The position numbers and the translations under genes were made by a program. 64,000 nucleotides of DNA, taken from assembly GCA_006503535.1 (NCBI GenBank), contig QYRS01000003.1, forward strand, positions 4,216,001 through 4,280,000, read 5' to 3'. The notes under the pieces are model-generated. The model was not told the origin of the DNA. It ran no database searches and saw only the letters and a list, made by a program, of their open reading frames with translations. Source of the DNA: Arthrinium phaeospermum (taxonomy: Eukaryota; Ascomycota; Sordariomycetes; Amphisphaeriales; Apiosporaceae). Shown one piece after another: positions 55,299-64,000 of this stretch (its first letter is position 1; each line of letters begins with the position of its first letter).

Positions 55299-56000
55299 CT
55301 AGACCCCACGGGGTGGAGGTGGTTTCTTACTGTCGAGGCCCAAGAAGTCTGCCGCGACGAGAAGCTCGAGGCAGAGCTCGGCGGGGATGTCCATGTCCGG
55401 CACATCTTCCTTCTCGCGGTTCTTGTACCAGTAGTGGAAGTACTCGACGACCTTTTCCATTACCTGACCACTTGAACCAGATCCGTCTGTCAGTGCAAGC
55501 TCCTTCGGTTTGTGGATTCGGGTTGAGTGAGTGGGCAATGAATGCGCAATGCAGACAGAGAGCAGAGGCCAGATTCTCAGATCAAGTGTAGTTTGGTGTC
55601 ATGCAGTCCACGATGAGTGGTCCTTCGGTAAAGACATAGCGAAATGTGGTTTCATCAAGGAGGCTAGCTCTCTTCTCTGGGAGGGAGGGGAGGAAGGGGA
55701 CAGAAAGAGGGACTGGACCCAGGATGTCGAGATCCCGAATAGGAAATAGTGTAGCCTTACCTGATCTCCTCGAACTTGCATCGGCCGCTCAGACGTGCTT
55801 CTCTGAAGCTATCTATTGCAGAACACACTTACTTAGCCGAGTTGCGACATGAGAGAAAGGCACGGGAGGTGGTCCTCACTCTTCGTGTCGACCATGCTCT
55901 TGATCATGGGGCTGATGAGCACCGCCTCGCGCAAGACGACAAACTCGAAGCCGTCGTTGGAGACCAGCGTGACGTACTTGCTAACTTCTTCTTCGGCCAT
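55299..56000 (-). CDS. ELC1: Elongin C
   Basis: Three exons (56000-55880, 55797-55761, 55470-55299) join into 109 aa. MAEEEVSKYVTLVSNDGFEF and VLREAVLISPMIKSMVD come from exon 1; TRLSGRCKFEEI from exon 2; VMEKVVEYFHYWYKNREKED and VPDMDIPAELCLELLVAADF from exon 3. This is the Skp1/BTB fold of Elongin C, the adaptor of Elongin A/SOCS-type ubiquitin ligases and transcription elongation factor. The second intron is 290 bases, longer than others here. The last few residues (KKPPPPRGV) may instead be intron sequence leading to another exon, since GTAAGA follows GACA. Confidence 0.88.
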
Positions 56001-57141
56001 CACGACAGACGGAGCCGATCGCTCTGGGTCTTGGCTCTGGAGAAGGGGAGTAAGCGAGGAGGAGGCTCTTTTTCTGGTTGGTGAGAGGAAGGAAAAAAGG
56101 AGGAGCTGGCCGTCGGGCGCGTCGATTTGGACGTCAATTTGTAGGCAGAGATTTTTTCCAGTCGCGATGGGATTTGGCTAGGCTTGACCGCACTTGAGCT
56201 CGCAAGCGTGTGGGCGGCCCGTGCTGAGTCCTAGTGCCAATGGTCGCTAGAATGGATCGGTGATGACGGGATCGGGAATTTGAAGCTGAGCTGGCAGCAG
56301 GTTAGTAGGGACTAGGGCGGGACATGTAGCCTGGTTGAGAGCCTGGTCGAACTGGTGGACTGAACCAAGGAAGTCGACTGGGGGGGAAACAGGGAGATAG
56401 CAGATAACACGGACCGGAGAGCAATCTGTAACACATGCAACGCAGGCGGAGTGGGGCGGCTGCTCGTCCACTGCCAGCCAGAGGGCCTACGGGCAGTGAG
56501 GGAAACAGAGGAAACAGGCTATTATTGCCGGGGGGCTAGCAGCAGTGGTACTGCAGTGGTGGTACTGCAAGCTGATAGCGGGGACAGCTCTGGCCCAGCC
56601 ACCCCTCTACTACCCGTTGCCCCGCCGACCCGTAGAAAGTTGGGCGTCAGCTCAAGCCGCCAACCACATCCATTAAACCGCTAAATGCATGCCTTGGAAC
56701 GGCCAATGAAGCTGTTCGCTTCAAACAACAAGTCCGGCAGTGCAGCTCGCAACCCATCTCATTCCCATCATCCCACTTCGACCAATCCATCTACCTTGTG
56801 CCTGTTGTTGCCCATCGATACAGCTAAACACACACAACTCAACTTCTACTATCCCGCCTCACCCTCAACACGCCTCGCCCTTGCCTCTCTTCAATAATTA
56901 ACCTTCTTCGAGAAGTCAATAAGAGCAGTCTCACTCTTCATTCCATCCAACCTCCGCCACCTGCCAATTCCCACCAACCAACCACCTCGAAAAAAGACCT
57001 TCTGTTTCGGGTGTCTCCAGCATTTCTCAACCCGCCCGCCCGCACACACACATTGACACACACAACAACACCGGAATTCAGTCATAATTCGATAGCCACT
57101 TTACTAAAAAGCTCGACGTTCCTCAACACGCGATCGCCGTC
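56001..57141. promoter_or_regulatory. Divergent upstream region, Elongin C / Rho-type GTPase
   Basis: Outward-facing genes share 1.1 kb. The GTPase side (56700-57140) is strongly C/A/T-rich and lacks ATG-initiated long frames other than spurious ones, as expected of a long fungal 5' leader. Confidence 0.5.
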
Positions 57142-58157
57142 ATGGCGCAGTACTCCAACCGCAATTCCTACTACGGCAGCAGCAGCAGCCAGCCGATGGG
57201 TGAGAAGTACGACAATGGTCTCCAGCGCAAACCCACCGGCGCCCGAGAGCAGCGTAATACGCGATCCAGCGAAGGCACCGTCAGCACCACCATGAGCTCC
57301 TCGACAGGTAGAGAGTCGTCGGCGACCCATGTCACGGAGGCTCCCGCCTACTCCAAGAAGATCGTCGTCGTCGGCGACGGTGGCTGCGGCAAGACATGTT
57401 TACTTATCAGCTACAGCCAAGGCTACTTCCCCGAGGTGAGTCAATTTCCTCCCCGCCACCAGCGTGCTCAAGGTCACCCACCTTGCTAACCACCACGCTT
57501 AGAAATACGTGCCCACCGTCTTCGAGAACTACATCACATACCCCACACATCAGCGCACCGGTAAAACCGTCGAGCTGGCGCTCTGGGATACCGCCGGCCA
57601 AGAGGAGTACGACAGGTTGCGCCCGCTGTCGTATCCCGAAACCGATCTCATCTTTGTCTGCTTCGCCATCGACTGCCCTAACTCATTAGACAATGTACTA
57701 GACAAGGTATGTTGACATCCACCTCTCCCTTTCGGACTGAGATAAACATGAATGCTGACCCATGCCACAGTGGTATCCCGAAGTTCTGCATTTCTGCCCC
57801 TACACGCCGCTGGTGCTCGTCGGCCTCAAGTCAGATCTGCGGCACAAGAAGACGTGTGTCGAGATGCTCAAGACGCAAGGCCTGACGCCCGTAACGACAG
57901 ACCAGGGCCAGACCGTCGCCAAGAAGATGAACGCCCAGTACATGGAATGTAGCAGCAAGGAGATGTCGGGTGTGGACGAGATCTTCGAGAAGGCCATCGA
58001 CACGGTTGTCTTTAACGACCGTCGCAACCTGGAGGCGGCCATGGCCGAAGCTGGCAGCGGCTCATCAAAAAGCACGGGCAGCTCCAAACGGGACAGCATG
58101 GGCATACCCGGCGTCCGCGCTTTTAAGAAGAAGAGACGGATGTGTCGGCCACTGTAA
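57142..58157 (+). CDS. RHO4: Rho-family GTPase, Rho4-like
   Basis: Exons 57142-57435, 57503-57706 and 57771-58157 with introns in phase 0 encode 294 aa. An unusually long Ser/Gln-rich N-terminal extension (~70 residues) precedes P-loop GDGGCGKT (78-85). Then come effector region [11 protein letters not shown], switch [25 protein letters not shown] (nucleotide base specificity), [10 protein letters not shown] and a polybasic segment (FKKKRRM) before the prenylation box CRPL (Leu favours geranylgeranyl). The N-terminal extension and core sequence match Rho4, which controls septum formation and actin-ring assembly at the plasma membrane in filamentous fungi. Assignment to Rho4 rather than another Rho is by recalled similarity. 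Confidence 0.9.
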
Positions 58158-59264
58158 AGCGCGAGCGCAGGCCCACGCTTTCCAGCGCATCCACCGCGAT
58201 GCCGTGATACGGAGGGTGCGTCCTGGGGAAAGGCGCAGGCAACGCTCTACCACCAGACGACCGGAGGAGGAGGGGTGGTAATGCCTACGACAAGAGACAA
58301 CGCACTATTCTTGCACGATATTATTATTTGCCACGACGCTTTTATTTTCACGACAGACGACCTAGGGAAATCCTGGGGAACATCCAAGCCGTTGTAAGAG
58401 GAAGAGGAAGACGAGGAGCTGCTATGGACGACCAAGGGAGCTTCCTGTATATGCTGCTTTCCCCCCTCGCATCATAGATCTTTCATCGCACCGGCGTTCC
58501 TCGGGTCTTTTTCGATCTTTTTGTTTTTCTATCTGCCGAGGGGACGGAGGAGGTCACTGCATGGGACAAGGAGACACGAGAAAGGAGAATGACGAAACGC
58601 GGAGCCGCTTGGCCACTTGGCTAGACTGTGGCGTCTTGTATATGCCTCGATGGAGGTTGCCGCTACGTGCGAAACGAACTACCTTGTTTTCTTAAATTCT
58701 CTCTCTCTACTGGAGGAGAGAGAACAGAAGCAAGGGGATGAGTATTGAAACTTAAGAACACGAGTGTATTGATCATGGATGAAAGGTTTTATTTTCTGCA
58801 GGAGACGGAGAGAGAGAGAGAGGAGAAGGAGACAGTGAGAAGAATCTTTCCTTTTGTTGTAGCTGCTCTCATCATCAAGGATAGGGTGGTATCTTTTTTT
58901 TGGCTTGCGGTTTTGGTGTTTCACCTCTATTTTTTTTCTTGTTGATCCAAGAGACACACAAAACAAAACATCAGCATAGTGGTCCGGCTATAGGGAATAC
59001 AAAAACACTTGAAACAGCTCTCGCATTTGCTTATGTTCCTTCTTTGTGATATCGTGACATGTCTATATCCTTCCGCAGGGTAATCGGCCAGAAACATTTG
59101 TAGGCCGTGAGTCATGTGTGCATCCTTGGGATTGACCCTCTTGTCTTACTCTATATCGCGGCTGCTGGCCCCGGGTATCAAGTGATGGTTGCGCTCCATC
59201 CGTAGCGTCAACCCCTCGTGGTTCTTTCGTAAAGCGTTTCGTTCCTTCAGTCCTTGGTTCGTGT
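58158..59264. other. Intergenic, convergent ends
   Basis: 3' regions of the GTPase gene and DAD1, with pyrimidine/purine-rich simple stretches (GAGAGAGAGAG near 58810). No gene. Confidence 0.5.
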
Positions 59265-59695
59265 TCAATCTTGACCCTCCTCCTTGATGCGCTCGGTCTG
59301 GTCCTCGTCGTCCTCCTCCATCTTGGTATCCTGCCCCTCGTCGTCCTCGCCCGCGGCGGCGGTCGCGGGCTGCTCCGGCTCCTTGGCCATGACGCCCTCG
59401 AACTGCGACCACAGGGCCTCGACCGAGGAGAACTCGTGGCCGACGGCGATGACGGCCTCGAGCGAGCGGTTGAGCTTGTTGATGTTGGCCAGGACGTGCT
59501 CGAAGTTCTGCAGCAGTTCGCGATTCGGTTAGCTCCGGGTCTTCTTGTACCAGACGCGACAGGAGAAACAATGGGCTGAGGGCAGAGAGGGCGTACCATG
59601 GCGATCTCGCCGATGAGGAGCTCGCGCTGCTGCTCGAAGAAGGTCTTTTCGCGCGCCATGCCGAAGGAGGACGCCGGGCGCTGGTTCGTGGACAT
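59265..59695 (-). CDS. DAD1: DASH (Dam1) complex subunit Dad1
   Basis: Exons 59695-59597 and 59507-59265, with an 89-base GTACGC...CAG intron, encode 113 aa. [20 protein letters not shown] followed by [40 protein letters not shown] is the Dad1 helical signature. The acidic C-terminal tail ([18 protein letters not shown]) is a common fungal extension. Dad1 belongs to the ring complex that couples kinetochores to spindle microtubules. Reading through the intron gives a longer Arg/Ser-rich frame that is not credible. Confidence 0.93.
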
Positions 59696-60828
59696 GGTGG
59701 GCAGCGGTGGTGTGTGTGCTATTTGCGTGAAGTGTGTCTGTCGTCTGCTGGCTGGGCCGAGAACGCGCTTTGCGCTTTCGCTTTTAATGGTTGCTTGTCC
59801 TTGCTGGCTTCAATGGTGGGGTTGGTTGCCGTCCCCAATTGAACTTCCCGCCTTGCAGGCGGGCTACTTTCTCTAGGTGGCGTTACTGTAGTGCTCGGCT
59901 GGTACCTAGCGAAGCGGGCAGGCAGTGCCTGGGCTGCCAACTGACTGGGAGATGGAGTTGGGACCGGTGCGGGGTCGCCTAATGCTGCTCGTTCTTCCTA
60001 GGTTTCTTCCCGTTCCCCTCTCCCCTTCCAAGTGAGTGGGTGGGAGATGGGAATTGAATCTTGCCGGACGGCGTCTGCCCAGATAGAGATAGATCAGATC
60101 CACACAGGTGCTAGGATGGAAGCAGCTGTTTATTTTGACGACAGCCAACAACGACTTACCCCTCCATCGCTCGAGTTATTTCGAGAAACGATCAATTCGT
60201 GTCCGTCAATTCCTCTGGTACTGCTCATGCAATTCATTCAGTTAACCCCATTGACACCTGTCGCCCTCTTTGGATCTAGTCGACATGACTGATTTCTTAT
60301 GTCATTATGTCAATGATCATCGAGTCATTGACTTGCAACTTATTCCGTATGCAGGCGATATATTTCCTAGATCCCGGTGATCTTGGGTCGTTTTTCCCCT
60401 GTTTGCCCCCCTAGCCTGTATGCCGCGTGCGTATAAGCCTGCAGGGCGGTGGACGTCATGGCAACGGATTCTATGCCATCCGGTCTGCTAGCGGCGCCCT
60501 AGTAGGGCCTGCCATCTGAAGCCTGCATACGATACGACGTGCTTTGTGCAAATTCGCCTATTCGACCACTTGAAGCCCCCCCGGTGTGATCCTGGTTGTC
60601 TGTACGGAGTATTTGTCTAGGTTATAATTGATTGAGCGGTGTCAATCCTGCTGCTCAGCTGGCTGGTCCACATCCAGATCCCAATTCTCTGTACCATGTA
60701 ACCTCTCGGAGGGTCTTTTCGGAGGGATTTCTATCGACTATATATATGCCCGCGTCTCATTTGCCTGGCCTCACAAGGTTGTCTAAGCTTACCGGTTTAC
60801 CACCTAGGAACGACGATTGCTAGCCAAT
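59696..60828. other. Intergenic
   Basis: Promoters of DAD1 and of the flavo-oxidase. A TATATATAT motif lies ~90 bases before the oxidase ATG. Confidence 0.5.
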
Positions 60829-62681
60829 ATGATGTGCCTGTCTACTCGGCTGTTGGCACTTCTGGCCTGCATATCGACTATTGCCACGAGCAAGCCTCTT
60901 GAGCATACCGAGTTTGATCCTGTAACCGCTCTGCAAAGCCATGGCTTCCAAGTCGACCAGTACAGAGACCTAGCCTCTCTGGCATCTACCTCCTCGAACC
61001 GCGCCTGCGAGATCGCGGTAAGTTGCGATTCTCGTTACACTCACGGTCCTGCCATTTCTCTTTTCCTTCCTGGCTGACACCGTCATCTTGTTTGCTTGCA
61101 GTGCAAGGCGCTGGAACAACACTACGGTGCGGACTCGGTTGACCGTCCCGACGAGGCAACGTACAGCAGCTACCTAGGTACCTACTGGTCTGCTCTTCAG
61201 TCCGATGTGCATCCATACTGCATCTTCAAGCCGTCTACCCCTGAGGCCGTGTCGGTTTTGGTTCTGCTGTCCCGCTTCGCCCAGTGCCCCTTCGCTGTGA
61301 GGAGTGGTGGCCACGCGGCTTTCGCCGGCGCATCCAGCATTGAGGGCGGCATTACCGTATCGTTCCAGAACCTCAAAGGCGTTGCCTTGTCTACCGACAA
61401 GAAGGTCGCCTCGGTGCAACCTGGTAACACATGGGGTAGCGTTTACTCGGCCCTTCAGAACGACGATGTCGCAGTCATTGGAGGACGTATTGAAAACATT
61501 GGTGTCGGCGGGCTCACAACAGGGGGTAAGCTCAATTGGAACTGATTCCCCGATGGCAATGACGCTGGCATGCTGACTCTCGACTTTCATCAGGCGGCAT
61601 CTCGTTCTTTTCCAGCTTGTATGGACTGGCCTGCGATAATGTAGTTGCTTATGATGTAAGATGATGTTCCCTCGTTAAGCACCCATCCTTGGTTCAATCG
61701 CTCACTACCAGACAGGTCGTTGACGGTCAGGGTAATATCGTGACGGCGAGCGGAACAGCGAATCCGGATCTGTATTGGGCACTTCGTGGTGGAGGCAACA
61801 ACTTTGGCATCGTGGTCAGCTTCCACCTGGAAACCATCCCATTGCCCGGGGGTAAGATGTGGGGAGGCTCTCTGATCTACCAAGAGTCCTCCTTCGACGA
61901 GGTGTGCAAGGCCTTCTCCGCCACCGTCGACAACATCGCCAGTAAGGACCACCGCGCGGGCATGTGGCTAGCCATGGCTGCCCAAAACGGCACCAAGGTC
62001 GCCTCGATCGAGCAATACTACGCCGAACCCGACGGCCACAAGTCGCCCGCCTGGGACGCCTTCAAGGACGTGCCGGCGGTCTCGGACACCCGCCAGAACC
62101 GCGTCTTGTTCAACTACACCGTCGAGCTCCAGGCCTCGAACCCCGACGGCCTGCGCGAGATCTACTACGGCCTCAGCCTCCTGGCCTCGGCCGACGTGCT
62201 CATCGCCGCCAAGGACATCTTCTACGAGGAGATCGGCGCGCTGGCGGATGTGAGCAACCTCCTGCCCGTCCTGGCCTGCCAGGCCTTCACGCTGCCCATC
62301 CTGGCCAAGATGCAGAAGAACGGCGGCAACCCCCTGGGCCTCGAGGACGCGTTGGCGGCGGACCGGCCCGTCTACGTGATGCAGGTGGCGGCGTGGTGGG
62401 ACCGCCAGGAAGACGACGCGACCGTCTACGGCGTCTTCTCCCAGATCCTGAACCGGATCAAGGCCGCGTCGGTCGCGCACGGCGCCGCCAACGACTACGT
62501 CTACATGAACTACGCCAGCATGTTCCAGGATGTCATCAGCAGCTACGGCGCCGAGAACAAGGCGCGGCTCAAGGCGGTCGCGGCCAGGTACGACCCTGCG
62601 GGCGTCTTCCAGACGCTGCAGCCGGGGTACTTTAAGCTGGATCGGGCGCCGGTGCCGGGGTCGGGGTACTTTTCGCATTAA
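60829..62681 (+). CDS. Secreted FAD-dependent oxidase, berberine-bridge-enzyme type
   Basis: Four exons (60829-61017, 61102-61525, 61594-61655, 61716-62681) join in phase into 546 aa. A signal peptide (MMCLSTRLLALLACISTIAT) is followed by the PCMH FAD-binding domain. RSGGHAAFAG carries the His that normally holds 8-alpha-linked FAD; IGVGGLTTGGGISFFSS and LYGLACDNV hold a Cys at a position used for bicovalent attachment in relatives. ALRGGGNNFGIVVSFHLET is typical of the family. The C-terminal BBE motif is present (YMNYASMFQDVISSYGAENK, RLKAVAARYDPAGVFQTLQP). Substrates in fungi include oligosaccharides and secondary metabolites; not predictable here. Two adjacent ATGs open the frame; the first is used. 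Confidence 0.93.
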
Positions 62682-63704
62682 CCTAGGGCTTTCATTTTGC
62701 TTGTAGCTATTCACCAATCTTCGTGCCTTGTGGTCATTGATCGTGTTTCAAGGTCGTCCAGGCCAGGCCAGGCCAGGCACCAAACGACACCGCAAAGTTT
62801 TAATAAATGATGTATTGGATCTTTTCTGCCATGTTGTCCAGATCCTGGATGTTCCGGGTATCTTTTGCCGCTGACTGTCATTGCGCCTGCAGTGTTGCCC
62901 ATCTCGCCAGCGAAGCCCCGAGTCTTCGAACCAACAAAGGGGTTTGTGCTTTGGGGAAACGGAAAGCCGACATACCCCAAATATGCTGTACATATCCGAT
63001 TGGGCGACGCCTTGCAATCCGGGGGTAAAGTACAAGTGAGCCGACCCGAAGGTTCCCATTTACGCGCTCGAGGGCCGGCTTCTTTTAGCGAAGTGCGTCG
63101 AGTCAACCACCGTCAAGGTCAATTGACACCTAGCCGTAAGATCGAGCCGAAATAAAAGAACCACTAGCGTTGTTAGGAATCAAACCTAACTCCATTTATC
63201 ACTCCGTCTCCAGCTCATTGAGGACCATGATGAACGGAGACTAGCCGGATAGTTGTTCTGGGGCAAGCCTCCGTAAGAGAGCCATGGTGTTTCGAGACCT
63301 GGAGTCCCTCTGAGACTGGAAATCTTCTGCATCGGCACGACTAACCTTTACGCCTTGCATGCAGGCGGAGATTGAGGACCATGATGGACGGAGACTAGCC
63401 ATATGATATGGGTATGGTGCAAGCCTCCTACAGCACATCGGCAAGAGAGCCATGGTGGTTCTCAAGGTCCCGGCGGGACTGGAAGCAAGGAGACGTCATG
63501 GATTTCGCTACGAATCGTGAACCAAAACAGTAGTTCTTAAGACCCTACCATATTGAAGGACAAACCAACTATGACCCGTCGGCAAATAGCCGACTGCCCG
63601 TCCAGTTGGATATAAGACTGGATGTCAGGCAACAGGCGGATTCACGTTCAGTCCTCTAACAATCTCTCACATACTTCAATACCAACATTCGAAATATCGG
63701 TATC
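62682..63704. other. Intergenic with a 154-bp direct repeat
   Basis: No gene supported; contains the repeat at 63217-63485. Confidence 0.6.
63217..63485 (+). repeat. Direct tandem repeat, unit ~154 bp
   Basis: ATTGAGGACCATGAT occurs at 63217 and 63371, each followed by ACGGAGACTAGCC, then GCAAGCCTCC and AGAGAGCCATGGTG. Second unit is diverged and partly deleted. Confidence 0.8.
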
Positions 63705-64000
63705 ATGAAATATGCAGTCACCTATTTCTTTCTGCCCGCTCTTGTGGCGGGGGCTCGCCCAGTACTTGACTGGACGCTTATCAAAAGCAGCCCATACCCT
63801 CCCAAGATCCACATTCCCATCGGCGTAGCAGCACATACCTGGACGCAGAACATCACGGCCGACTACGAGAAGGCCAAGAAGCCAATCAACCTGTTGAATC
63901 CAGCTCTGTCCGGTATTGAGCAAGAAGGGGATGGGGGAGATTTGGAGGCCTTTGGAGCTTGTGACGTACTCGCTCCGGGGTTTGGCCCAGTTCCTTCACC
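63705..64000 (+). CDS. Secreted protein, 3' partial at window end
   Basis: ATG 63705 begins a frame open to the window edge (98+ residues) with no stop. The start is a signal peptide (MKYAVTYFFLPALVAGARPV) followed by LDWTLIKSSPYPPKIHIPIG and a possible N-glycosylation site (NIT). No domain is identifiable from this part. It could be a cell-wall or small secreted protein; further coding and introns lie beyond the window. Confidence 0.6.
   Translation, partial: MKYAVTYFFLPALVAGARPVLDWTLIKSSPYPPKIHIPIGVAAHTWTQNITADYEKAKKPINLLNPALSGIEQEGDGGDLEAFGACDVLAPGFGPVPS

Noticed and set aside
58679..58966. 95-codon minus-strand frame in the 3' region between the Rho-type GTPase and DAD1
   Set aside because: Driven by GA/CT-rich simple sequence; no protein pattern.
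61968..62717. 249-codon minus-strand frame
   Set aside because: Mirror frame of the FAD oxidase's GC-rich last exon.

Overview
The window looks like nuclear DNA of a filamentous ascomycete (Pezizomycotina, probably Sordariomycetes). Genes are well spaced on both strands and most have short GT-AG introns of about 50-90 bases. Coding regions are GC-rich and intergenic DNA is AT-richer. Typical fungal families are present: Zn2Cys6 regulator, Dal5-type MFS permeases, an FMO, a berberine-bridge-type flavo-oxidase, BCS1-like AAA ATPase, DASH Dad1 and a Rho4-type GTPase. There are no bacterial operons, and the two tRNA genes carry introns. Splice sites were read by eye and each model was checked for reading phase. 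Layout. 1-5.3 kb: tail of a Gln/Lys-rich gene, a HAD hydrolase, a small four-helix membrane protein and an unrecognised 527-aa protein. 5.3-9.8 kb: a repeat-rich accessory island with inverted and tandem copies of an unrecognised gene family (Thr-rich head, one membrane helix, coiled-coil tail). Two copies have premature stops, and one arm of an inverted spacer shows C-to-T changes of the kind left by repeat-induced point mutation (RIP). 9.8-12.8 kb: an FMO gene whose stop lies in a 12-bp minisatellite, and a polyketide synthase acyl-carrier remnant followed by 40 A. 13-20.9 kb: a C2H2 zinc-binding small protein, a Mid2/TFP-like surface protein, an MFS permease and a large membrane protein. 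21.9-29 kb: a likely catabolic module made of an MFS permease divergent from a Zn2Cys6 regulator, followed by a mitochondrially targeted PrpF-type isomerase. 29.3-38.3 kb: a small hydrophilic protein, tRNA-Tyr, a membrane-anchored amidohydrolase (CE9-like) with two frame breaks, a seven-exon AAA ATPase and a secreted Cys-rich protein. 39.4-42.7 kb: two F-box-like paralogues in tandem. 43-50.4 kb: housekeeping genes ZPR1, an Rpr2/Rpp21 RNase P subunit, an alpha/beta hydrolase, lariat debranching enzyme DBR1 and tRNA-Gln. 52-59.7 kb: a RING protein with a frame break, Elongin C, Rho4-type GTPase and DASH subunit Dad1. 60.8-64 kb: a secreted FAD oxidase, a tandem repeat and the start of another secreted protein cut by the window end. 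Cross-cutting observations. Four places (about 227, 31.51 kb, 31.64 kb, 53.31 kb) lose reading frame by exactly one missing base, three of them in G/C runs. That suggests single-base deletions in the assembly as much as real pseudogenes. A short dispersed repeat (core about 45 bp) occurs in at least four intergenic places.
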